A program made the translations under genes and the position numbers. From assembly GCA_025677825.1 (NCBI GenBank), contig JAIXMO010000010.1:310001-374000 (forward strand): a stretch of 64,000 bases of DNA, given 5' to 3'. Shown here in pieces: positions 34,648 through 46,247 of the stretch. The notes below the pieces were generated by a model, which saw only the letters and a list, made by a program, of their open reading frames with translations, was not told the origin of the DNA and did not search any database. The stretch comes from Helicostylum pulchrum (taxonomy: Eukaryota > Mucoromycota > Mucoromycetes > Mucorales > Mucoraceae). How positions within the stretch are numbered: the first letter of the stretch is position 1; each line of letters opens with the position of its first letter.

Positions 34648-35480
34648 ATGGCTTCAAGACAAGTATTCCTTCTTTTACTAGTCGCAGTTTCTTTTCTATT
34701 AAAGATTGCTGTGGCTATGAGCATTGATATCCCAGCTCGTCAAAACGAATGTTTTTATGAAGATCTTGGAACTGGAGATAAATTGACCTTGACCTTCTAT
34801 GTAAGATTGAAAGGCTAGATGTTACAGATTGTATTTACATGTATATTTATAATAGGTTGGTGATGGAGAAAACACCCCTATCGAAGTTTGGGTAAAGAAT
34901 AATATGATCAATAGTGCCCTGAACAACAACTAATCAGTTATTGTAGATAACTAATCCTAATGGCAACATTGTCGCCAGTGCTCCTCGGGATCACAAGGGT
35001 TTGTTGATAGAAACTGCTAAAGAATTTGGTAAATATACCTATTGTTTCTCCAACAAATTATCCTCGAACAATGTCAAGTCTGTACACTTTAATAGCAACG
35101 TTAACCTTAAGAACGCAGTTGACGAAAACAGTAAATTTCAAAGCTTTCATCCAGAATAGAACAATGATAGCTAACTTTTTAACTGTAGATCAAGAGGATC
35201 CTCTCAAGAATGAAATTGAGGAATTGGCTGAAAGTATTCTTTCTGTTAAGGCTCAACAAGAATATCTCGTTGCCCGTGAAAAGGTGCATAGAAATAGTAA
35301 GTTTTAAAAAAGGAATTCTAGGTTATCACGTCAACTTAACCATACTTTTTCATAGCTGCTGAAAGTACTAACTCTCGTGTCAAGTGGTGGTCCGGTTTTC
35401 AACTGGTTTTATTGATCTCCGTTTGTCTTTGGCAAGTACATTATCTTAAGCACTTTTTCGAAGTAAAGCGTGCTGTTTAA
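34648..35480 (+). CDS. EMP24: p24 family cargo receptor (p24-beta)
   Basis: Five exons (34648-34800, 34856-34891, 34947-35130, 35189-35296, 35356-35480) give 201 residues. A signal peptide (about 1-23, VFLLLLVAVSFLLKIAVA) precedes a GOLD domain with the two paired cysteines (NECFYED and YTYCFSN). A coiled coil (LKNEIEELAESILSVKAQQ) leads to one membrane span (FQLVLLISVCLWQVHYL). The tail HFFEVKRAV holds the di-phenylalanine COPII signal and closely resembles TMED2/Emp24 tails. These proteins cycle between ER and Golgi and help load GPI-anchored cargo into COPII vesicles. The second exon is only 36 bp. Confidence 0.94.
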
Positions 35481-36815
35481 GATGCGGATCTGTGTAATTT
35501 AGACATGTTAAAATAAAATAAAAAAAGACTACATAAACTACCAAGGAGTTTCCATAAGATTTAAGAATCGTAAAAAATGCTGAATTTACCAATGAATCAT
35601 GAGGTACAACCCATACAGTGTCCTTGGTTGAGCCTTTTCTTTATGATACCCACAAAGCGCTCTCTCAGTGCTTTTTCTTTGTGTTATCCGCAAAGTGCCC
35701 TAATTGAGCCTTTTCTTTAAAATCAATAAAATAAAAAGGAAACTGTACAATTAACAAAAGTAAAAAATAGTATGATTGAATTCGCATAAGTGCTGATTAT
35801 GTTTTTGAACAGTATGAGTTCGTTTCCATCTAGTTTTACCAACAAGAAATTACTGTTTACACAAGGATGGCTTACGTGAATATTTATGCTTAAAAAAAAA
35901 GAAAAAGAAATACCTTTATCAAGTCATAATCAGAAATTGGCTTTTTTCCCTAAAATAAAAGACATGGCGATACTTTTATGAAACAGAAGATAACCATAGA
36001 AATAAACGTTATTAAAAAAGGGAACTGTGGTGTTTTCTTACAAGTAAAGCGTTTTCTTTTTCTAGGTTTAGTCATTTGTTAGTTTTTTCTTTTTTGCCTC
36101 CCTAAGTTATTCGATAATGATGATCATAATCTTTTTCTATTTTTACTTGAAAAAAAAAAGATTTTTTCCCATTCTTTCCTTACTTTATCCTTTTTTTCAA
36201 TAACGGTACGTAGATAAAGGTCTGCTTTGAGAACCAAGAAAAACACACTTTAATCAATTAAATAAAAGCTACACTTTTTTTTTGCAAGTAAATATTTTTA
36301 AAGTTATATGACATCTTCTTACAAATACATACTTGAGACTATGATCCTTTTGCTTCCAATTCTATACTATCAATAACTGTATAAAACATTCGGTAAGCAC
36401 ACTTAACATACAGGTATGGTTAACTAGGTGATGAGATCAAAAGAAATGTAAGCCTTAGTAAAGCTCTTTCGAGATTATTGATACGTTTAAAAACACATAC
36501 TCGATAGCTATTAGGCCACATGCAATTTATTATTTAAACTTATTTTATTGAAAAAAGTAAAACCCCTTTTCACCTTATGTTTGGTTTTTTAATAGTTACT
36601 GTGCATCTTACAGCAACAGCAATTGTATACTCGTTTATTATATTAATTAGTCTTGGTGGCATTAGCCGTTTCGTACCTTTAACACTCCTTATTCTACTGG
36701 ACACAATTGTTTAGCTTTTTCTTTGGCTTTAGAAAAAATACGTGACCGACTTTGGGAAAATAAAGTTGGGAAAACCCAAGTGCTGTTATATTTTTTTTTT
36801 CTTCTTTTTCTTTAA
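35481..36815. other. Intergenic, no gene seen
   Basis: About 1.3 kb, very AT-rich. CCTTGGTTGAGCCTTTTCTTTA at 35622 and CCTAATTGAGCCTTTTCTTTA at 35698 form an imperfect direct repeat spaced 76 bp apart. No coding sequence or RNA recognised. Confidence 0.5.
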
Positions 36816-39800
36816 ATGTCAAAACACGAACAAGAAAAGACATTGTTAAGAGAACACTTGACAGAGGCTCACAAGTTAGTCGGAGAGAAAGTTGAAATCA
36901 AAGAAGAAGGTTTTCTTTTTTCGTTTTTGTTAATGAGTTTGATCCATTAGAAAAAAAAACTCATATTTTATTAAAAAGGATCTATTGAAGAAACGCTTGT
37001 GTCACGATTAGACTATCTCGGTATTACATTCGACGAGAAAAATCCGCGTAAAGCATTTGTAGATGAGTGCTTAAAAGTATTGATAAACATACAAACGAGC
37101 TTATTACAAGTATGTTCTTCTGGAGGTACATGCGCAAATTTGATTTTTACATGTAATTATCATTACTTATATATTCTTCATAGTGGATGAAACCGATAAG
37201 GACTATTTAGGTGTACGAGATTTTAGATTAATTCATACTTTATTACAAGTCATTATATCTTGGGGTTTCTATCCCTGTTTTTTACCTGGTGTTGGTGTAC
37301 CTTTATCAAAAAGAGTCAAATCTGGTTATACCAACCACGGTAAACTTTATTTATTTATTTAACCTTTTTTTTTTTTCACAGCACTTATTGCTTTACTATA
37401 TAGAGTTGCTGTCAAAAGATGAGAATGAACAACAACATAAAGTATCAGTAGAAAGTCTTCATGCCCTGTTAAAACTTACGACACCGTTAGTAGATATTAT
37501 ATCTCAAAGCGAGAAAGTACCCGAGAGCAAAAGTTATACAACTGTCGCTTCCATTCTCATGTCTCGTCATTTACCTGATCTCTATGCTGCCTTATTGGAA
37601 TTAGCATATGCGCCTAATTCTGCTTTTCAACAACAACAGCAAGAAACAGTGGATGATGTAACCAACCAATTAAAATCGTTACCTTTAACACCGGGAAACA
37701 TGTTTCTTCCTCCACAAGCCAAGAAACCTACAGGATTATCACGAGAGGAAAGAGATAAATGTGCTCGTATGTTTATGTGGTTATTTGATCGTTCTGATCT
37801 TTCAAGAGCTATGGAATCACTCATGTCCTTACTGGGTGCTTCTTCTAGTTTGCATCCAATCCCCAACTGGCTTCGTGCAATTTGTGGAAGATTTTTATCT
37901 CGAATTTTGTTAAAACCTAATGGTGTTTCTATTGTATTGGAGTTTACTATTGGTCATGTTGATCAATGTAAGATATATAATAAGCAACAGAGAAGCCTTT
38001 TTTTTTTGTTTTCTCATCGTTTTTTTTATTTTTTTTTATAGTGCAGTTGGCACAATTAGAAAGTATTTCCAAATTGATTTTATCAGTACCACAACAAATA
38101 ACCTCAATCGAAAACTATTATGCAATCATTGCGCCTCAATTACTTGACTTACTTGAAAAGGAACCACCGCAATCGCCTACTAGCCAAGCCGTGACGTTTA
38201 TTATCGGCCGAATTATTGGTAAGCACGCTAGTCTTGCCAAAATTTATATTGTCGATAAGATCGTAGGACCGTTATTATCAGCGTGGCACAGAGAAAAATA
38301 CGATGACGAAGCAGAGGGTACAATGGATCGAATTAGTTTAACAGAAGATGAATTGGCGACTTTATTACATACATTACATCGAGTTATGATTGGAGGAGAG
38401 CCTTCACCTGTAGTGATCCAAACATTTTTATCTTCTTCGATTCCTTGTTTGTATCACTTGTATGAATTTACGGTTCATTCTAAATCGGGATTAAGAGAAA
38501 CAGTTTTGGATTTACTGTCAACGTATTTCCGCATTACCACAACTGCAGATGCGATTCGTGAGTTAAAGCGTATCTTACTTGACAGAGTAGATTTAAGTGG
38601 CGCGCGTGTGGCATATTTTGCACCAGGTCCCTCAGGAGGTGTTGTGTTACGATTAAGGAAGTAAGTATTCAATAACAAAAACAATAAACATACGGGTTTA
38701 CTAACAAACAAAAAAAAAGATCACCCAAGCCGTTGGCTGGTAATGAGTTACCTATTCATGCAGGTATTCTTGTTTCATTTCTTCAAAGCATGGATAATGC
38801 AGATTTATGCGGTGATTTCTTTGTATTTCTATTAAATGAGTACTCTTCATTGCAATCCAATCGTACAGATCCAAAAGTGTAAGCGAGCAAAAAAAAAAAG
38901 AAACTAGTATTATTTTAGCTAATGATTTATTTACACGATTTTTTTTTAAAAAATTAGAATTTTATTAACTTTACACTTAATTATGGGAATGTTGGATACC
39001 CTGGGTCCTACTATTCTTGGTAAGCCTACTCAAATTATCTCTTTTGCAACAAATATTGTCAATGATCATGTGGAAAGGTTGATGACGCCTAAACACAAAC
39101 CAGAAAAGAAGAAGGCGTCCAATGGGTTTCCGGATATTGCAAACATTGTAGATAAAGAGGAATTGGAGGCAATAGAAGAAGCTCACGATGAACAGTTTTC
39201 TATTGAAGATGATTTCGAGTCTTTAATTTTAGCTATTAATCTACTTCGAGCTGTAATGCACGGTAACAAAAAAAAAACTTGTTTATATTAATTGAGCTGC
39301 ACGCTAAACATCTTTTTCTTCTTAGAAAACGACCAACTAAGTGATCAAGCAGTTAAATTGTTAGAATCATCTATGGAACCACTTAAAAAGTTAGAAAGTC
39401 ATCCATTTGAATTAGTTGGAGAATCGGTCAATGAAGTATTATTGGCGATACAATCCTATTTATCAGCGCAAAGGATGTCTAATATGAAGCATAGACCGTC
39501 TGCATCTATTGAAGCATCAAAAGAAAAGTACCGTGAAGCTATGAAATCATTACAAGATGATTTATTACCAATTCGTGCTCACGGTATGGGCATGCTGAAG
39601 GAAATGGTGTTGGCCAAGGACCCACTTGTTTCATCTGGCGAGGGATTAAATCAAGTATTGGATATTTTTGTACGACTAGTACAAGATGAAGATAGTTATA
39701 TTTACTTGAATGCAGTAAAAGGGTTATCTGCTTTAACTGATGCTTACGGAAATCAAATCATTAAGAAATTAGGTGATATTTATAGTGACAGTAATCAAAA

Positions 39801-40451
39801 ATTAGATAATCGTTTAAGAATTGGTGAAGCTTTATTACAAACCATTCAAAGATGTGGTACTGCTTTGGGAAAATATGGTAAAGAAAGAAAAATATATACG
39901 AATGTGTTGCGCACCAACGATTAACCTTCTTTTTTTTTTTTTATCATTATAAAAAAGTAAATACTTTGATAAAGCCACTTGAAACAGTTTTAGCTAGACG
40001 TGAAGAAGATATCAACTTGAGAGTGTCTGCATTATCTTTACTTAGTATGGCGTGCCAAACATGTCCCATTGCGCTTTCTTCACAAATGAGTGAGTTGATA
40101 GATTGGGTTTTGAATATTCTAGAAATTGAAAAAGCACCTGAAGTCCGCAGAGGTAACAAAAACCAAAAAAATAATAATTTAAAGTTTTCAATCTCACACA
40201 CATAAATTTATTTTATATTAGCTGCTACCGTGTTAATTTTATCTCTTTTTAGAGGGTTAGCAGCACAAACTTTATACGAGTACCCCACCGAAAGTTTAAG
40301 AAGAACATATCGTACTTTAAGATACATTGAAGAAACTGATGCTGATGATCTTACTCGTTATCAAGCAAGAGTTGCTTTAAGTGATTTAGACGATATTATG
40401 CGGGGGGAAATATTTAAAAATCAAAAATCAAATTCTGTCAAATACGTGTGA
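36816..40451 (+). CDS. RTP1/TANGO6-like HEAT-repeat protein
   Basis: Ten exons (36816-36909, 36979-37125, 37184-37339, 37404-37967, 38042-38660, 38720-38878, 38958-39262, 39326-39877, 39958-40152, 40222-40451) give 1006 residues. It is all-helical with HEAT-like repeats and no enzyme motif. The C-terminal third has the two signatures of the RTP1/TMCO7/TANGO6 family: IRAHGMGMLKEMVLAKDP with LVQDEDSYIYLNAVKGL (C1 region), and EEDINLRVSALSLLSMACQ then RRAATVLILSLFRGL (C2 region). In yeast, Rtp1 helps assemble and import RNA polymerase II into the nucleus. The role here is inferred by homology. One splice choice (acceptor TATATAG at 37403 rather than an earlier CACAG) is set by frame. Confidence 0.88.
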
Positions 40452-40576
40452 ATTTTTATTTTAAGAAAATAAAGTACTGTAACAATATTATTTTTTTTTA
40501 ATATATGTATATATTATAAAAAGTGATATATAGATATAAAATACATATATCATAGGTATAGAGGGTTTATGCTTTG

Positions 40577-40597
40577 GTGTGTGTGTGTGTGTGTGTG
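40577..40597. repeat. (GT)n microsatellite
   Basis: About ten perfect GT units in the short interval between two convergent genes. Such a tract can be length-variable between strains. Confidence 0.9.
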
Positions 40598-40707
40598 CTG
40601 AGAGAAAGAGTTTGAAAATGATAAAATTATTACAGTGCAAGTTTTGACTTTGGATATGCGGGGTTTTTTGAGAAGTATATTAATAAAGAGAGAATGAATG
40701 GGCGTTT

Positions 40708-40998
40708 TTAATCTTCCATAAGAGTCATCATGTTCCGTGTTGTTGGTGACCAATAAATGCTTGAAGTGATGAAACTTTCTTTGTCGGTAGTGCTATCATC
40801 ACTTTCAAAGTCTTGAAGCGTCCATTGTGAAGGATGAACACCACTTCGAGGGCAATTATTCTAAAAATGATAAAGAAGATTTAATGTACAAGTCAAACAC
40901 ACACACAAAGAAGGCTATTATAAACATACACTATGACCAGGCATCCATTGACCACATAACTCACAAGTAGCAGGGCAAATCATAATAGAAGGAAACAT
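40708..40998 (-). CDS. Tiny zinc-binding protein
   Basis: Two exons (40998-40930, 40860-40708) encode 73 residues. Residues about 8-28 have CPATCELCGQWMPGH, then NCPRSG: C-x3-C-x2-C and later H-x3-C, compatible with one small zinc site formed across the splice junction. The remainder is Asp/Ser/Thr-rich with WTLQDFESDD and a Met-rich end. I do not recognise the family. The 5' leader is purine-rich. It could be a short transcription or ubiquitin-related adaptor, but nothing in the sequence shows this. Confidence 0.65.
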
Positions 40999-43900
40999 TG
41001 TTTAAAAAAAAAAAGATAATTTTAAAAGAGAAAAAAGAAAAAGAAAAAAAAGAGTTGCCAAAAAAAAATAGGGTTTTTATATTCCCAAAACTTTACACTG
41101 TATAAAATATGTGTGTAATGCATTGTGATCCCCTTGAAAAAATAAAAAAAAAAAGATAATATTACACATCTGACTGTTTTTTACCAAATATATCCACTTT
41201 GCCTTTTTGTCTAACTCGATGTCTTTTTTTGGTGTTTGCATTATATTTATGTACATTTAGTGCGTGCGTAGGGAACTTACAAGAGTAACCTATAATATTT
41301 AATCTTCACAGTCACTCCTATTCATGGTAAATACTTAGTACGCTTTTTGTCTTAGCCACATAATTCCTTTATGTTTTCTCCTTTTTTACATATATACAGA
41401 TTCCCCCCCCCCCTTCTTTTTTTTTGGGATGCTGTATGACTCACTTACCATATATATTACAACATATTATACACGCTTTTTTTTTATTTCTATTATTATT
41501 ATTTTTTCTTTTTCTTTTTGTATCTGTCTGAATGTATTTATCAGATCCCTATTATTAATTTAGTGATCAAACAGTTGAGATATGTTTTATATCATCCGAG
41601 TTTCATCAGCTGTCATGTCGACATCATCTGTCATTTTTTTTTTAACAGTATACCAATGAATAGGGCAACAACTTGCTTCGCAAAGGGCCAATCAGAACTA
41701 TTTACTTTTTTTAAAACTCAAAACTTATTTTTTGTAACCAAGAGAATTTAAAATACACATGTGTGGGCGTCTATAGTGCGTGTTAAATTCCTTGGAGTCA
41801 TTCGCAACAAACTTGAAAGTTGTATTCAAAATAGGTTGCTATCCCCATAGTTGGCGTATGTATATATACCCTTTATATATATGTATATTTATAATGACGT
41901 ACTACCAAGGTAAACAATTAAAAACAAACATTGAATTCTTTTTTTTTTTTTTGCTTTTTCTTTTTTTAAGCGAAATACATGATATCATCATAGTGACAAC
42001 ACTGTGAAAACTATATATAGCGTAATTGCAATTAGAAATAGAGAGAGAGAGAGATGGGCTTGGGTAATTTCTAGTCCAGGAAAGCAAGTTTTTTGGTTGT
42101 TTTTTTCGGTACCGTGTACCTGAAATTGGTATTTTTTCTTAAATCAAAAGTTCATTCGATCTACCCTATCAAATCAAATACCGAAAATTTATTAATAGAG
42201 ATACACTACTTTACAAACACAACTTTGGTTATATCCTCGTGATTTCGTGCCATACGCTTGTGCTAAAATAAAACTATACAATACTTTTTTTACGGCACTT
42301 CAAATTGAACTTAATAACTCACGCAAAAATCATTTTAGAGATTATTAACCCTCCTTCCCCCCTCTCCCTCCCCGCTCCCCACGAGAAGTTATTATATTAA
42401 TCCTTTGACGAGGACTTTTTTATTTATTTTTATTGTGTATTTTAGGGAGAGTGTCGTATTTCTTATTTTGTATCCACATGTCTAAAATAATCAAATAGTC
42501 GAATTCTACTAGTTTAATTGTCTCCGCAATTTATTAGTAGTGTTGACAATCAATGAAATTCTGACCTGACCTTACTAGTTAATGGTTTAAGAAAAAAAAA
42601 CAAGTTACAACTAAACTAAATAGTAACTTAAAAAGCCAACTTATTTCGTACTTTTTTTTTTTTCTAAGGAGAAGAGCAATATCAGAACAATTACTTGGTA
42701 AATATTGAAATGCAGATTAATAAATCAATTTGTTGATTTATGGATTCTATGAAACGGGGCTTAGAAGAGTAGTAATCGCTGTCGTCTTTTATCTGGTATC
42801 TCATTGGCTATATTAAGTTTTTGCATTTGTCTGTTGTATCATTTATATGCGGGTTGTGACAACCTGCAGTCTCTGTAACTGAAAACCCTCAAGTTAGCAC
42901 AGCATAAAGGAAAGGGACTTTTGATCCGCGGGTAATTTTACAGAGGTAGATTAAAAAAAAAATCTTTAAACCTATTAGGTTCAATGCAAATTTGAAAGTA
43001 CACACAAAACAATTGGATAATGGCGTAAATTGGTACCGTGAGCATTTGTGTAGAATGTTTCAATATGATCTAAATTTGTAATTTTACAAATATATTCGTG
43101 ACACATTTCATTTTTATTTATTTATTTGATTACAGTGAAATGCACATTTGAAGTGTGTTTTGCGCTAGAAAATTCTTAGAAGCTTTTTTACAAGTAGCTC
43201 GTCTGGGTAACTCAAAAATAAAATAATTTATTTCTCTTCAAGTACAAATGATCCCCCCTCCCCTTTATAACAACCAAGGTTTTTTTTTTATACGTTACAA
43301 GTAGTACAAGAAAGCGGAAATTGAAGCTTCACTTGGGACCAGGCACCCGTTTAAACGAGCAAGAAAAAAAAAATGGAAAGTGACGAATAGCTTTCTTTCT
43401 TGGTCTGCTGATATACAGGCGTATTTTGTAACTATCTTTTTTTTTTTGACAATGAATACTCGTTTCATCTTTTTTTTTTGTAACCTCAAAAATTAATTTG
43501 TATCTTAAATCAGAAAGGCTTTGCAATACTACTTGAAAGAAAATAGATTGGTACTATACAAAAAAAAAAGCTTAAATTTAATAGGTATTGGCTCACAGCA
43601 TAAAGTGATGTAATGGTTACTCATGCATCTATTAGATAGGAATCTCTTCCTTTGACTTGGCACCTCTATTATCAATATACATGTACAGTTTTGTCATAAA
43701 CATGCAGCTCAAACAGGAGCCTATACCTGTTATTTGATCGACTATTTATGCTGATCATTCATTCTAAAATACCTTTTTTGTATAAAGTAGTATCTTTTTT
43801 TATTTTTTTAAAAAACGCGTACCTTGATGAGGAGGAGAATTTCTTGTGTTCATCAAAAGGTTATCTTGCGTATAGTAGATAACAATGAAATCGTGTTTTC

Positions 43901-45536
43901 TTTTTTTTAAAACCGCAGTGATCGAAACATTTGATTATACATGATCAAACCGTGTGTGCCTTTCCTTTATCAGAAAAAAAAACACACGCACGAATTCGTT
44001 GATTATGCAGCTTGTTATTTCCACTCAATTCGTGTTTCTAGCTGTTATGAAATAAAGTTTATAATTATTTACGCCTGGAACAAAAAAAACCCTTTTTGTT
44101 CCTTCTTTTTTCCCCAGTTAGTAGAAACGTGGAAAGAATTCCTGTGTTTGTTTATATTTTCGAATTGTTATCATAACCATAAGCTTCTTGGAATCACCCA
44201 AATGTTTATTTTTCAAACACGTTCCGTGTTATTTTTTAGCTTGGCGAGAGAAAACTCTCAAAAAAGATCTAATTAAAGTGAGTTAACAAGGATAAATCAC
44301 GTCCGTCAAATCATACTTTTTTTTTCCAATTGGTGCACACTGGCCTCAATGCACAATTGTATGTATTACCGGCATCAACAACGTTTTCTAAAACTGCTTA
44401 TCGTGACCCACTGTTTATACCTTTGTTAAATGCCAAGTGGATTTTTACGCTGATCACCAGGTATTCATTTATACAATTACAATATAATTTTTTGTTGCTT
44501 AAAAGAAATAGAGTTTACAAGTTTTTTTTTTAAAAAAAAACTAAATATGCTTTCAATATTAAATGCATTTTACCTTTGCAGCTTATAACTGTTTGGATGC
44601 CAGTTATCCTTTTTTGTTTTTCAGGCTTAGATGTTGATCCCCCGCTTTTATTTATGATGCATAGAAAAGTTAATATATGTGACTTGTGAGTGAATATTGC
44701 GCAGTGCCATTATAATTAATAATGACTTTTTAAAAAAGAAGCTTACACCATGATCCTGGATATCTTGGAATGTGCCGGAAGACTGGTTCAGCTATTTCTA
44801 TTTATGTATGACCTCAAAGCTTAGTAATCTTTACACGTAAAACACTTAGTAACAGTAAGCATGTATTATTAATGAGTTTCATAGTACTTGTAACAAAAGC
44901 AGATGTACTATCTGTCAATTGAATACAATACAGAGAAAAAGTTTTTACTGTTTTGTTCCCCCGTAGCAACATATAACTACAATATAAATTTCTATTCAAT
45001 AACTTAGAATATTGTTTTATATGCAGATGAGAATATATACAAACTTCTCTTTGCTACCTGACCCAATAATGCTACTGAGGTGGACGTAGTTACAATCAGA
45101 AATCATTCTTATAGTTTATCTGGTGGCTGCGCTCTGAAACTATACCCTTGTACTGGAATCTCAATACATTCGACGGGGCAACTGGTGCAGTTCCTTAGCT
45201 GTCGTCCCTAACCTTTGATGACGCTCATTTGTCTATGGAATCAAGAAGTGAGACTTTGTTATAAATATCTAATTTTAGTGCTTGGGAGAGAGTAAACGAC
45301 CGTAGATATTTATTTATTATTCTCTATAAAATAAACTACATTTTAATATTTAAAAGCGCTATGATGCGAAGGTTGAAAATGCAGCAATAATGTAAATAAT
45401 GTCTTGGTATAAACAGATTCAGTTTACCTACTACTAAGTTATGAGGAAGAGAGAAAAAAACATAGGTAAGGAGGGAGTAAGGTAGAAAAAAAAAGAATGA
45501 AGAGAGAGAGAGAGAAAGGAATGAAATAGAGGATAT
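40999..45536. other. Gene-poor region
   Basis: About 4.5 kb with no supported gene. It contains C10 (41404-41413), a strong G-quadruplex motif (42349-42380), several A/T tracts, and one protein-like piece (44330-44462, LNAQLYVLPASTTFSKTAY) ending at a possible donor site, too short to identify. Confidence 0.45.
42349..42380 (-). other. Predicted G-quadruplex motif
   Basis: On the minus strand four G runs (4, 4, 3, 6) are separated by loops of 3, 1 and 3 nt, with a fifth G3 run 5 nt further on. This fits the canonical quadruplex rule, and the complementary C strand could form an i-motif. It is isolated in AT-rich, gene-poor DNA. Confidence 0.6.
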
Positions 45537-46247
45537 TTATAATATGATAACTTTGTGACACATAAAATCTGCATGCCATCTTACGAGTTCTTCATTAGGG
45601 ACATAGCCTTTTATGGAGTTCAGAACGGCAGATAATACTTGAATATTATTTTTAGACCAACTTGCCGGATTTCCTTTACTGTGGTGGAGAGGGTCGATAT
45701 GGTCTAAGTTAAGAGCCCAATACGGCATACAAGTAGGTTGGCCGGAATGAAAGTAAACATAATTACCAGATACTGCACATTTAAATTTCTTTTCAATACA
45801 CATACCAAAGAGCTCATTCGACGTTACTAATTCACTGCCATTATATCCGTTTCTTAGTACTCTTTTTTTCCATCCACCTTCTTCGAACGATAAGGCGACT
45901 TGATATACTTGGATAGGAAGATGTAGGGGGCCTGTCGTAAAACGGAATTTTTCCCGTTGCTAACCATCTAATAATATCCGAGACTTCTTCGTCGCATACA
46001 GCATATGCACGTAATCTTTTTTTTTTTAAAAAAAAATTAGTTGTTGGTTCTGTACTTTATTAGATAAAACTTACCTACAGCATCCTAAACAATATGACTG
46101 AGAATTACCACGTAGATATGAAAGGTTTGATAGCAAGTCTTCTTCATCTCTTGTTGTCAATACGTTACACTCAGTACATAGTAAGAAATCCGTCTATAAT
46201 TTTAATCTTTAAAATTAAGAAACCTATCATGTGTTAAATTGACTTAC
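45537..46247 (-). pseudogene. HNH-nuclease-like gene, frameshifted
   Basis: Two well-defined exons (46193-46075 and 46015-45537) and a probable upstream exon ending at 46247. The first defined exon has a zinc-ribbon-like pair, CTEC and CLGCC. The last ends in an HNH-type core: CAVSG, then LNLDHIDPLHH, then SKNNIQVLSAVLNSIKGY, with a final WHADFMCH. The DH-I-P-L, Asn and Lys-Gly positions are those of HNH endonucleases. Between them the frame shifts once: DEEVSDIIRWLATGK reads into GPLHLPIQVYQVALSFEE only if one A of an A5 run (near 45952) is removed. No start codon was found. A sequencing error or a recent pseudogene are both possible. Confidence 0.5.

Noticed and set aside
43941..44276. Long frame of 111 codons
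   Set aside because: Composition is Phe/Ser/Lys-rich translation of AT-rich DNA with homopolymers; no domain or splice support.
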